Source: Pseudodesulfovibrio sp.
Lineage (GTDB): Bacteria > Desulfobacterota > Desulfovibrionia > Desulfovibrionales > Desulfovibrionaceae
Direction of reading: 5' to 3'
DNA: 35,802 bases
Assembly: GCA_022712815.1 (NCBI GenBank)
Contig: JAFLJW010000404.1
Location: 1 to 35,802 of the forward strand
Shown here: positions 24,674 to 32,267 of the stretch, piece after piece
How the letters are laid out: each line of letters opens with the position of its first letter
Numbering within the stretch: position 1 is the first letter of the stretch
The notes under the pieces: model-generated
Database searches by the model: none
The model's input: only the letters and a program-made list of their open reading frames with translations
Told to the model about the DNA's origin: nothing
Made by a program: the position numbers and the translations under genes

Positions 24674-25456
24674 ATGCCCCTCTCCCACCATATTGAAGCG
24701 TTCACAACTTTTGCATCAAGCCACCTGACTGGTGATCCGGAGCACGATTATCATATCCAGTTGAAAATTGATCACTCCCTGCGAGTGCTCGACAACGCAC
24801 GCGCAATACTAGACGGGGAAAAGATCACAGGCCACGTTGCCACGCTGACACTGCTGGCCGCCCTTTATCACGACATCGGCCGTTTCCCCCAATATTCCAG
24901 ATACGGCACTTTCAAGGACATGGATTCGATAAACCACGGTCGACTCGGGGTCCTCACCCTGCGAGAGCTTAACCTCCCCGCCGGGCTATCCAGAAAAGAC
25001 CTGAGAGCTGTCCGCGCAACTGTCGCCCTGCACAACGTCAAGGAAATTCGTCCGACAACTCCCGCCCCGCTCGCGGGCATGGTCAATGTCGTTCGTGATG
25101 CGGACAAGCTCGATATCTACCCGATCGTACTCGACCACTTGGGTAAAAATTCCGATTCAAAACCAGTTGTCATCCACAGTCTTGAAGACAATCCGGAAGC
25201 GTATTCAGATGCAGTATTCGAGGCTGTCGTGTCACAAATAACATGTGATTACAGCCTGATGAGATACAGCAATGACTTCATCCTTCTCATCACGGGCTGG
25301 CTTTTCACTCTCAATTTCAAGACCTCAATCAGGTTATTCGCACAAAGTGGACTGGTTGAGGAGGCCTTCTCTATCTTACCCAAAGACGATAAAATAAAAA
25401 AACTTGAAGAAAAGATTTTTACATTTATGCGTTATAATAATCTCCCAGCCTCTTGA
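24674..25456 (+). CDS. HD-domain phosphohydrolase
   Basis: A 260-residue HD-superfamily protein. The metal-binding residues are visible: H34 in IDHSLRVLDNA, H66-D67 in LYHDIGRFPQYSRYGTF, and D142/D144 in VRDADKLDIYP. The GRFPQYSRYGTF and INHGRLGV elements resemble a family of small HD proteins whose substrates are probably nucleotides or other phosphate esters. No GYP motif or sensory domain is present, so cyclic-di-GMP phosphodiesterase activity is unlikely. It follows the SHOCT gene closely. Confidence 0.85.
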   Translation: MPLSHHIEAFTTFASSHLTGDPEHDYHIQLKIDHSLRVLDNARAILDGEKITGHVATLTLLAALYHDIGRFPQYSRYGTFKDMDSINHGRLGVLTLRELNLPAGLSRKDLRAVRATVALHNVKEIRPTTPAPLAGMVNVVRDADKLDIYPIVLDHLGKNSDSKPVVIHSLEDNPEAYSDAVFEAVVSQITCDYSLMRYSNDFILLITGWLFTLNFKTSIRLFAQSGLVEEAFSILPKDDKIKKLEEKIFTFMRYNNLPAS

Positions 25457-25510
25457 TATAATTGATCCGAGACATTAGACACAAGTATCAAGGAAAACAA
25501 ATACAGAACC

Positions 25511-26623
25511 ATGGATCAAAAAAAAGACAGCAAAGCATACGGTGTTTACAAGAACATCGTCATTCTGACCAATATCGAGGTACACGCCAAGCGCGACCTT
25601 GCGACCATAAAGACGTTTGGCCCCACGAATGTAAAACAATTCACTATGGGTGTTGATGCCATTGACTACATGGCCGAGAATCATGTTGACCTGATTTTAT
25701 GCGATTCATCCTTAAATGATATGAGCGGTATAAAATTCGCCCAGATCGTTCGCAAGAATATGAGCGGCAGGCCGCTTCCCATCATCATGGTCACCTTGGA
25801 AAACAAGAAAGACCATGTTCTTGATTCCATTGCCGCAGGATGCATCGGATATATTCTAAGGCCATATTCCCTTGACACTTTCGAGAAATATCTCATCCTC
25901 GCCAATCAATTGGATTGCTACCCGGAAATCGAGGAAATGGAGCTTCAGGAAGCCAAAGACATGGTTGAACGTGGCGACTTTGACGATGCCATCGAGGCGT
26001 TTGAAGAACTCATCTCCTATCAGGACGAGGCGCAGAAATACTACGATATGGGCTGTCAGTTCATGGTTCAGAGTAAATTTGGAAAAGCCATTGTCTCGTA
26101 CAAGAAAGCAGTCAAGATCAATGATCTTTTCGCCGAGGCCTACAAAGGGCTGGCCGATGCCTACAAAGGCAAAAAGGATCTGGAAGCTTGCAAAAAATAT
26201 CTCAAAAAAGCCGCTGATGTACACGCTCAATTCGACCGTCTCGAAGAGACCAAGGCTTTGTTCATCGAAATTCTCAAATATGAAGCAGACACCCCGAATC
26301 CATTCAACTCCCTTGGAGTCACCCTTCGCAAGCAAGGGGATTATCCCGGTGCCATTCATGCCTACCGGCAGGCTCTGGAACTCACGCCAAATGATGAAAA
26401 CATCTACTTTAACATGGCCAAGGCATTGTATTTTATGGGCAAGCTGGACGAGGCCTCAAAGGAAGTCGATATGTCCTTGAAAATGAACCCTGAATTCAGG
26501 GAAGCAAACAAGCTGTACCAGCGAATCCACGGCAAGCCCTGGACTCCGGTCAGGGGCAGTATTGTCCACCCTCGCCCCATTGCCGAAGGCGCCAAGGAAT
26601 CTGTCAAGGATATTGATCCATAG
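25511..26623 (+). CDS. Receiver-like/TPR protein with degenerate phosphorylation site
   Basis: A 370-residue protein. Residues 14-135 fold like a receiver: phosphoacceptor D65 (ILCDSSLNDMSG) and T95 are kept, but the acidic pair is replaced by T20-N21 and the conserved Lys by R117 (YILRPYS). Without the metal-binding acids and Lys it is unlikely to be phosphorylated by the normal route. Residues about 145-345 hold tetratricopeptide repeats (for example AIVSYKKAVKINDLFAEAYK and AIHAYRQALELTPNDENIYF) for protein binding. It may be a scaffold. The neighbouring HD hydrolase and hydroxylase give no clear pathway. Confidence 0.85.
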   Translation: MDQKKDSKAYGVYKNIVILTNIEVHAKRDLATIKTFGPTNVKQFTMGVDAIDYMAENHVDLILCDSSLNDMSGIKFAQIVRKNMSGRPLPIIMVTLENKKDHVLDSIAAGCIGYILRPYSLDTFEKYLILANQLDCYPEIEEMELQEAKDMVERGDFDDAIEAFEELISYQDEAQKYYDMGCQFMVQSKFGKAIVSYKKAVKINDLFAEAYKGLADAYKGKKDLEACKKYLKKAADVHAQFDRLEETKALFIEILKYEADTPNPFNSLGVTLRKQGDYPGAIHAYRQALELTPNDENIYFNMAKALYFMGKLDEASKEVDMSLKMNPEFREANKLYQRIHGKPWTPVRGSIVHPRPIAEGAKESVKDIDP

Positions 26624-26642
26624 CCATTTTTCAGGAGCATAC

Positions 26643-27425
26643 ATGACTTCGGAAGCCACTATCCGCCTTGGCTCATTTGTTTTCATGCTCGTAGTCATGG
26701 GGGTGGCCGAAACCCTGTGGCCCCGCCGCACGCTTGATATTTCAAAGAGACACAGATGGTTTTCCAACATCTCGGTCTCCATTCTTTCCACCCTGCTGAT
26801 TCGTCTCTTTATCCCGGTCATTCCAACGGCCCTGGCACTCTATTGTCAGGAAAACAACCTTGGACTGTTCAATCTCATCCTGCTTCCCGGTTGGGTGACA
26901 ATCCCCCTTTGCGTCTTGCTCCTCGACATGATCATATACTGGCAACACGTTGCGTTTCATAAACAACGACTGCTGTGGCGCATTCACCGCATGCACCATG
27001 CCGATACCAATATCGATGCCAGCACCGGCATTCGCTTTCACCCCATTGAAATAGTGCTGTCCATGTTCATCAAGCTGACATTCATCTTCCTGCTCGGCCC
27101 GCCCGCCGTAGCCGTGATCATTTTTGAAATTCTTCTCAATAGCTGCGCACTCTTCAACCATGCCAATGTCCGCTTCCCCCTGGCCGTGGACTCCATCCTC
27201 AGGCTCCTTGTGGTCACACCTGATATGCACCGCGTTCACCATTCAACAGACATGCGCGAAGCAAACATGAACTACGGCTTCAATTTCCCGTGGTGGGACA
27301 GATTATTCGGTACATACAAGGCCCAGCCAGACCTGGGACATGGCAACATGATCATCGGGCTGAATATTTTCAGGGACACCGCTTTTGTACGTCTGCACAA
27401 GATGCTGACCATCCCCTTCTTGTAA
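26643..27425 (+). CDS. Sterol desaturase / fatty acid hydroxylase family protein
   Basis: A 260-residue integral membrane di-iron enzyme. The histidine clusters are HVAFH (102-106), HRMHH (115-119), a single His in FNHANV (173), and HRVHH (196-200), as in the fatty acid hydroxylase superfamily. Four or so transmembrane segments surround them. These oxygen-using enzymes hydroxylate lipids, which is notable in a sulfate reducer. The start at 26643 is preceded by aggag; an open frame further upstream overlaps the previous gene and is not favoured. The stop is directly followed by the orphan end of a flavoprotein gene. Confidence 0.88.
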   Translation: MTSEATIRLGSFVFMLVVMGVAETLWPRRTLDISKRHRWFSNISVSILSTLLIRLFIPVIPTALALYCQENNLGLFNLILLPGWVTIPLCVLLLDMIIYWQHVAFHKQRLLWRIHRMHHADTNIDASTGIRFHPIEIVLSMFIKLTFIFLLGPPAVAVIIFEILLNSCALFNHANVRFPLAVDSILRLLVVTPDMHRVHHSTDMREANMNYGFNFPWWDRLFGTYKAQPDLGHGNMIIGLNIFRDTAFVRLHKMLTIPFL

Positions 27426-27427
27426 AA

Positions 27428-27553
27428 AGCCAGGACACTCATGCCGCTGGCGATATCTGCGGTCCGCCTCTGCAAATGGCGAAGGCTGTTGGCGAAGGGT
27501 GTGTCGCAGGCATTGAAGCCGCCACCTACGCGAAAAAATTGAAGTTGAACTAA
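27428..27553 (+). pseudogene. 3' remnant of a thioredoxin-reductase-like flavoprotein gene
   Basis: Immediately after the hydroxylase stop, in another frame, about 41 codons read DTHAAGDICGPPLQMAKAVG, then EGCVAGIEAATYAKKLK and a stop. This is the FAD-binding C-terminal end of thioredoxin-reductase-type enzymes (AAGD, then Q-x-x-x-A-x-G-x-G). No N-terminal part, start codon in context or ribosome binding site is present nearby. It is probably the relic left by a deletion or by replacement with the hydroxylase gene. Its stop overlaps that of the convergent PilZ gene. Confidence 0.7.
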
Positions 27554-28179
27554 ATCCGGGGAATACCGCAGCAAACCTGCGCTTCAATAAATCTGGCTAT
27601 CCGTTTGCGAACGTCTTTTTCTCCCTTGTTGAACTCCAAAACAGCATAGCTCGTACCATCTTTCATGAAAGCATTTTTGACTATACACCCAACAGAATAT
27701 CCGTCTCCCTGGATGTCAAAGGGATGAAAAGTCAGCTGAACTTCACTTTCTCTATTTTCACTCAACGGGAAATTATCTTCGTTGAGAAAACGGATACGCG
27801 AACAGCTTGAGGACATATCCTCCACGACAGCTTGTGTGGCTCTGTCTCCCTCGACGACCACCGCCGGAAAGCGACAGGAACACCGAGGCTCGCTACGATC
27901 CTCTGCGTCATAACAAGTATCCGGCTTTGCCAACTCTATGAAAGAACGGGGAGCTTCGGCCGCATTCAAAACCCTGGTGGAAAACCCCATGAGCCGACCA
28001 TCGTAAGCATACTTGACGCAAGCGAATTGATCAGTCTTGAGCCGTTCCACAATAGGGGCTGTGATTGGAGAATAGACGATCAGCCGACCATCATCCTCCA
28101 CCTTGGCCACAACGCTCAGAAACCTGTCGCCAAAGGTCGAAAATTCGACCAAAATATTATCGCCAACAGATAGATCCAT
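27550..28179 (-). CDS. PilZ-domain protein, YcgR-like
   Basis: A 209-residue protein with an N-terminal beta-rich segment (VGDNILVEFSTFGDRFLSVVAKVEDDGRLIVYSP) like the YcgR N-domain and a C-terminal PilZ domain. The cyclic-di-GMP motif RxxxR reads RSEPRCSCR, and the second motif DxSxxG reads DMSSSCS, so the Gly is replaced by Cys and binding might be altered. YcgR-type proteins slow flagellar motors or regulate exopolysaccharide. The start at 28179 has gggga before it; a TTG at 28209 is less likely. It is divergent from the next small membrane gene. Confidence 0.85.
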   Translation of the reverse strand: MDLSVGDNILVEFSTFGDRFLSVVAKVEDDGRLIVYSPITAPIVERLKTDQFACVKYAYDGRLMGFSTRVLNAAEAPRSFIELAKPDTCYDAEDRSEPRCSCRFPAVVVEGDRATQAVVEDMSSSCSRIRFLNEDNFPLSENRESEVQLTFHPFDIQGDGYSVGCIVKNAFMKDGTSYAVLEFNKGEKDVRKRIARFIEAQVCCGIPRI

Positions 28180-28251
28180 ACGAGTTTTTCCCCAAGTTTG
28201 TATTGACAATACACCATGGAAATTTTCACAGCTATTATATATACCACTTGT

Positions 28252-28536
28252 ATGTTCAAAACACTCGGAATAATTGCCTGGTTCTGTTGTCTGCTCGTTC
28301 TGGGCTATCAGGGCGTATACTGGATACTGTATGCCTCATGGCCTTCTGTGACGCTCTTTGATGCTACACAAAAGCTTGGCATCGACCTTGTCTATCTTGT
28401 CCAGTCACTCTCACTTGAAATAGCTGCAAAAACGGCCTATATCTGCTTCACAACTGAACTTTCACTCTTTTTCTGGTGGACAGGCATTGCCTTGTTTGCC
28501 TTGGTATTCGTAAGTAAAGTCCTCTTGAAAAAGTGA
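28252..28536 (+). CDS. Small membrane protein of unknown function
   Basis: A 94-residue protein with two strongly hydrophobic stretches (about 4-24 and 70-90) joined by a polar loop; no family is recognised. The ATG at 28252 is the best-supported start, since an in-frame ATG at 28216 would add twelve poorly characteristic residues; neither has a strong ribosome binding site. It might be a chance reading frame, though its amino acid composition (two clean transmembrane helices and a terminal KVLLKK) looks real. Confidence 0.5.
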   Translation: MFKTLGIIAWFCCLLVLGYQGVYWILYASWPSVTLFDATQKLGIDLVYLVQSLSLEIAAKTAYICFTTELSLFFWWTGIALFALVFVSKVLLKK

Positions 28537-28634
28537 CTCTTTCGTTAAAGAAAGACGAGACGAGTCAAATCTGTTAGAAAATAATACTACACACGGCCCA
28601 ATTAAAGTACTCCACAGGTGCATTTATTTGACCG

Positions 28635-28667
28635 GCCAGCTGGCACTTGATGCCCAATCGATATAAT
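28635..28667 (+). promoter_or_regulatory. Candidate promoter and operator for the decaheme/rnf operon
   Basis: A perfect TATAAT (28662-28667) lies 70 bases before the cytochrome start. No good -35 box is at the right distance; instead the perfect ten-base palindrome gccagctggc (28635-28644) occupies that position. This pattern suits an activator-dependent promoter. The 200-base gap before the cytochrome gene holds no other clear signal. Confidence 0.4.
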
Positions 28668-28737
28668 ATTGATATGGACTTACCCCTGTTTTTCCAGCTA
28701 CAAGGGCTTAATACGTCAAAATTCAGAGGATGATTCA

Positions 28738-29481
28738 TTGCAAAGACGATATATCCCTATCACCATACTGACCGGAATCCTGTTCATCGCAGCCCTCGTT
28801 GGCTATCTGGCCCCGGCTGGGTCTGATGGCCCACCAGTGCGTGTCCTCCTTGCCAACAAGGGTGGCAAGATCCTTTTTGCCCATGAAGCGCACGCCAAGC
28901 GAGAGAAAGAAAACTGTACATCATGCCATCATACGTCCGGGGATGAACAAACGCCTCCGGCCTGTTCCGACTGTCACGTAAAGAAATTCGATGAGATTTT
29001 CATTGCCAGTCACCAGGAGAACATTGACGAAAAACAATGTACATCCTGTCATCATCCGGGCGCGACTATCGAAAAATTCTCTCACGAGCGGCACCAAACT
29101 GAATATGCCGAGGATGATTGTCAGGCCTGCCATCACGACACGGACATAGAGCCTGAACCACAGGCGTGTTCCGATTGCCACGAAAAAGAAGACACCAAGG
29201 ATATTGTGAGCCTGAAAAAGGCAAACCATGCCAAATGCGGTGATTGCCACGAAGATCTGTATGACGAGGGCATCAAGGGATGCACCAATTGCCACACCCG
29301 CGACAAAAGCGTGGCAAAAGAGTCGGAGCCGCAACCCTGTTCAGACTGCCATTCCGAACCCGTGGATCAACTCGTGCCAACCACGATGAATGCGTTCCAC
29401 GGCCAGTGCATGTCCTGCCATGAAAAACAGGGCAAAGGACCGTTTAGTGACGATGCCTGCTACCAATGTCATATGAAATAG
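28738..29481 (+). CDS. Membrane-anchored decaheme cytochrome c of the rnf operon
   Basis: A protein of about 247 residues with an N-terminal signal anchor (PITILTGILFIAALVGYLAP) and ten CxxCH heme-binding motifs (CTSCH, CSDCH, CTSCH, CQACH, CSDCH, CGDCH, CTNCH, CSDCH, CMSCH, CYQCH), many followed by a second His for bis-His ligation as in the class III cytochrome family. It would sit on the periplasmic face and exchange electrons with soluble cytochrome c3. I choose a TTG start at 28738 because agagga lies seven bases before it; the frame is open further upstream without a site. It is 13 bases before rnfC, so likely part of the Rnf complex. Confidence 0.93.
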   Translation: MQRRYIPITILTGILFIAALVGYLAPAGSDGPPVRVLLANKGGKILFAHEAHAKREKENCTSCHHTSGDEQTPPACSDCHVKKFDEIFIASHQENIDEKQCTSCHHPGATIEKFSHERHQTEYAEDDCQACHHDTDIEPEPQACSDCHEKEDTKDIVSLKKANHAKCGDCHEDLYDEGIKGCTNCHTRDKSVAKESEPQPCSDCHSEPVDQLVPTTMNAFHGQCMSCHEKQGKGPFSDDACYQCHMK

Positions 29482-29494
29482 GGGACCGATAGAT

Positions 29495-30700
29495 ATGACC
29501 ACGTTCAGTTTCAGCCTGCACATCGGAGAAACCGGCCCCCTTGTAAAAGGGTCCGAACCAGACCGACTGCGCATCCCCATCCCATGCCATACTCCTATCC
29601 TCGCCGAAGGCGATCAGGTACTGGCCGGAACCAAAATAGCCATTGCCAACCATGACGGCAGCGGTGATATGCATGCTCCGCTGGCAGGAACCATCAAGGA
29701 TATCCTGCCCGAGTCCATGCTCATCAAAGTCAGCGGTAAAGACAGGGCCAAAGCGAAAAAACCACCGGCAGAAGACGGAGAAACCATCAGAGAATGGCTT
29801 CGTGATCTGGGTGTTTCTGTCAAGAATATTACGCGAAGCACAACCCTGATCATCAATGCGGTTCCGCCCGAACCGGGTATTTCCATCTATGAACCATTGC
29901 TGAGGGACTATCGCAAAACCCTGGAACTGGGACTGGAAACCGTTCAGCGCATTGTGGAATCCTCCAAGATATTCCTGGCAGCAGCCAAGGGCAACCGGGC
30001 TAATGCGTTTGCCAATTGCACAGTCCTGCATGTCACGCCCATCTATCCCAACGGCCTTGATGAAATAGTAGTCAAGACAGTCACCGGTCAGGAAATGCTA
30101 CCTGGCACCCTACCGGATGATACCACCATTCTTTCCGTCAAAGATCTGTATTTCATCGGACGTGTCATGGAAACTGGCCGCCCCATAACCGAAACCATCC
30201 TTACCATCGACAATCAGAACCACTTGATCCGCGTTGGAACGCCTGTGGGTTTTCTGGTCGCAGAGTCCGGTACCATGGTCCAACCAGGCGATAGAATAGT
30301 AATGGATGGCTTGATGCGCGGACTCACCGCCATCAATCTTGAGCAAGGGGTGGATAAGGACACAACCAGTCTCCAGCTTATCCGCGAAGACAAAGGGTTG
30401 AAACCCACTGACAATTTCTGTCTCGGTTGTGGAGAATGTGAACGCCATTGCCCGGCCCGCATCATGCCCGGCATGATCAGCCGCTGTGCCGAGTTCAAGC
30501 AATTCGAACGCGCCGAGAATTTTCATATCCACTCATGCATCGAGTGTGGCATCTGCGGATACTGGTGCAAAGCCCAGCGACCGCTCCTGCAATACATACG
30601 CCTTGCCAAATACGAACTCGCCCTTCTCAGGGAGACAAAAACTCCGTCACAACCACTGGTCGAATTCATTGAAACCGGACAGAACGGAGAGAAAGAATGA
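29495..30700 (+). CDS. rnfC: Rnf complex subunit RnfC, lacking the NADH/FMN glycine loop
   Basis: RnfC is normally the NADH-oxidising, FMN-binding subunit of the Rnf ion pump. This 401-residue protein keeps the N-terminal barrel-sandwich-like domain (residues 30-80) and two [4Fe-4S] motifs, CLGCGECERHCP (about 309-320) and CIECGICGYWC (about 348-358). The expected GGAGFPT loop is missing: between GV (106-107) and LIINA (118-122) there are ten residues where E. coli has about 25. The later SGGAKQ equivalent reads NGLDEI (186-191). The ferredoxin domain and the downstream AKYEL region look intact. It starts 13 bases after the cytochrome and overlaps rnfD by ATGA. Confidence 0.93.
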   Translation: MTTFSFSLHIGETGPLVKGSEPDRLRIPIPCHTPILAEGDQVLAGTKIAIANHDGSGDMHAPLAGTIKDILPESMLIKVSGKDRAKAKKPPAEDGETIREWLRDLGVSVKNITRSTTLIINAVPPEPGISIYEPLLRDYRKTLELGLETVQRIVESSKIFLAAAKGNRANAFANCTVLHVTPIYPNGLDEIVVKTVTGQEMLPGTLPDDTTILSVKDLYFIGRVMETGRPITETILTIDNQNHLIRVGTPVGFLVAESGTMVQPGDRIVMDGLMRGLTAINLEQGVDKDTTSLQLIREDKGLKPTDNFCLGCGECERHCPARIMPGMISRCAEFKQFERAENFHIHSCIECGICGYWCKAQRPLLQYIRLAKYELALLRETKTPSQPLVEFIETGQNGEKE

Positions 30701-31683
30701 TCCAGCAACTTGAGCCGATACTGACAGTCTCTCCCCCCCCACATGTCCATTGTGGGCGGTCCATAAAAGGCTACATGTCCGAGACCCTTATGGCACTCTT
30801 GCCCGCCGTGGTCATGGCAATCTACATCTTCGGCATTGATGCACTCAGAGTCATGGCCCTTGCATGCACTGTGGCCGTGATCACCGAGACCATCTGTAGC
30901 AAGCTCATGAAACGCGAACAAGCCATCGACGATTTCAGCGCGTTGCTTACCGGATTGCTCTTCGCCTTCCTGCTCCCGGCCTCTTCCCCATGGTGGCTGG
31001 TGACCATCGGCGCAGCTTCAGCCATTTTCCTCGGCAAGATGATCTTTGGCGGTCTGGGAGCCAACCCGCTCAGCTCTCCCCTCGTGGGCTGGGCAATTTG
31101 CCGCATATCATGGGGCGGATTCATGGACACCAACGCAACCATGCTGACATCCAGTCTCGCGGCACCGTTGCAGCAGTTGAAATATTTCGGCCTCCAGTCC
31201 ATTCAATCCATTCAATCATCAAGCCTGATTCTGGGCGAACAACTCGGTGGACTGGGTGAAGTCCAGATTGCCGCCCTGCTGGCCGGTGGTGTATTTCTGC
31301 TCATCCGCCGCCACATCAGATGGGAAATCCCGACCGGATTCATCGCAGGAATCCTGGTCACAGCCTGGATATACCAACTGATCGATCCGACCACATATGC
31401 ATCGCCTCTGTTCCATCTTCTGGCTGGCGGTACACTCTTCGGAGCCTTTTTCCTTGCTACCGACCCGGCATCCTCACCCATCGGATGCATCCCGTCCGTC
31501 CTGTTCGGACTGACTGCCGGGGCCATGGTTATTATCATTCGCGTATATGGCATCTATCCGGACGGCGTTCCGTTCGCCATACTGCTGACAAACCTGTTCA
31601 CACCGCTGTTTGACCGCATCCGCCCAAAACCGTTTGGCGGTCCTCACAAACTCATGCAGAAAGGTATGGAGGACGCAACATGA
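30697..31683 (+). CDS. rnfD: Rnf complex membrane subunit RnfD
   Basis: A 328-residue polytopic membrane subunit homologous to NqrB, expected to carry covalent FMN. Recognisable blocks are GLGANPLSSPLVGWAICRIS (about 119-138) and the C-terminal YPDGVPFAILLTNLFTPLFDR. In E. coli RnfD the FMN-bearing Thr187 lies in S-Q-A-T-P-L; here the aligned stretch is S-L-A-A-P-L (153-158), with Ala156 (codon gca at 31162-31164) at that position. Covalent flavinylation is therefore unlikely. Start and stop overlap neighbouring genes by four bases, so translation is coupled. Confidence 0.93.
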   Translation: MIQQLEPILTVSPPPHVHCGRSIKGYMSETLMALLPAVVMAIYIFGIDALRVMALACTVAVITETICSKLMKREQAIDDFSALLTGLLFAFLLPASSPWWLVTIGAASAIFLGKMIFGGLGANPLSSPLVGWAICRISWGGFMDTNATMLTSSLAAPLQQLKYFGLQSIQSIQSSSLILGEQLGGLGEVQIAALLAGGVFLLIRRHIRWEIPTGFIAGILVTAWIYQLIDPTTYASPLFHLLAGGTLFGAFFLATDPASSPIGCIPSVLFGLTAGAMVIIIRVYGIYPDGVPFAILLTNLFTPLFDRIRPKPFGGPHKLMQKGMEDAT

Positions 31684-32258
31684 GAGAAATGCTGCGGATG
31701 ATCTTCGTCCTCTCCCTGATCTGCGGCCTGTCCGGCCTGACCCTCGCCACAGTGCGTCAGGCCACCAGCGAGCGTATTGAAGAGCAGGTCATGACCTTTG
31801 TGCAAGGGCCAGCCCTTGAACAGATTTTCAGCGATCATGACAATAACCCGGTCAAAGACCGTAGAATTTTCAATTTACCAAACGGCCCTGTAACGGTCTT
31901 TCCGGCCCTGAAAGACGGCAAGCTCACAGGTGTGGCCATCGAAACCTTTGGCAAGGGCTACGGCGGCAACATCGGCGTCATGGTCGGATTCACCACCGAT
32001 GGCAGCAAGCTGGAAGGCATTGGCATCACCACCATGAAGGAAACACCCGGTCTGGGTGCCCGCCTTGTCGAACCTCAATACCGCGACCAGTTCAAGGGCC
32101 ACTCCACAGACAAGATCGCCCTGAAAAAACAAGGCGGCGACATCGCTGCCATCTCCGGGGCGACCATCTCATCCACCGGCTCGGTGGCTGCGGTCAATGA
32201 TGCACTTAAGATATTCAATCAAATCAAGGACAAGCTCCCCACTGCCTGGGGTTCCTAG
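31680..32258 (+). CDS. rnfG: Rnf complex subunit RnfG (covalent FMN)
   Basis: A 192-residue protein with an N-terminal membrane helix (about 4-24) and a periplasmic FMN-binding domain. The flavinylation motif SGATISS is intact, with T162 as the expected attachment site (S159-G160-A161-T162). Attachment needs an ApbE-type flavin transferase, which is not in the window. The preceding TTMKETPGLGARL stretch is typical of the family. Start overlaps the rnfD stop (ATGA). Confidence 0.95.
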   Translation: MREMLRMIFVLSLICGLSGLTLATVRQATSERIEEQVMTFVQGPALEQIFSDHDNNPVKDRRIFNLPNGPVTVFPALKDGKLTGVAIETFGKGYGGNIGVMVGFTTDGSKLEGIGITTMKETPGLGARLVEPQYRDQFKGHSTDKIALKKQGGDIAAISGATISSTGSVAAVNDALKIFNQIKDKLPTAWGS

Positions 32259-32267
32259 GATACGACT

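Noticed and set aside
28641..28655. tggcacttgatgccc before the decaheme gene, resembling a sigma54 promoter
   Set aside because: GG and GC are separated by eight bases instead of ten, so the geometry is wrong.
28738..29481. Repeating CxxCH units considered as a DNA repeat array
   Set aside because: The repetition is at protein level (heme sites) with variable DNA sequence and spacing.
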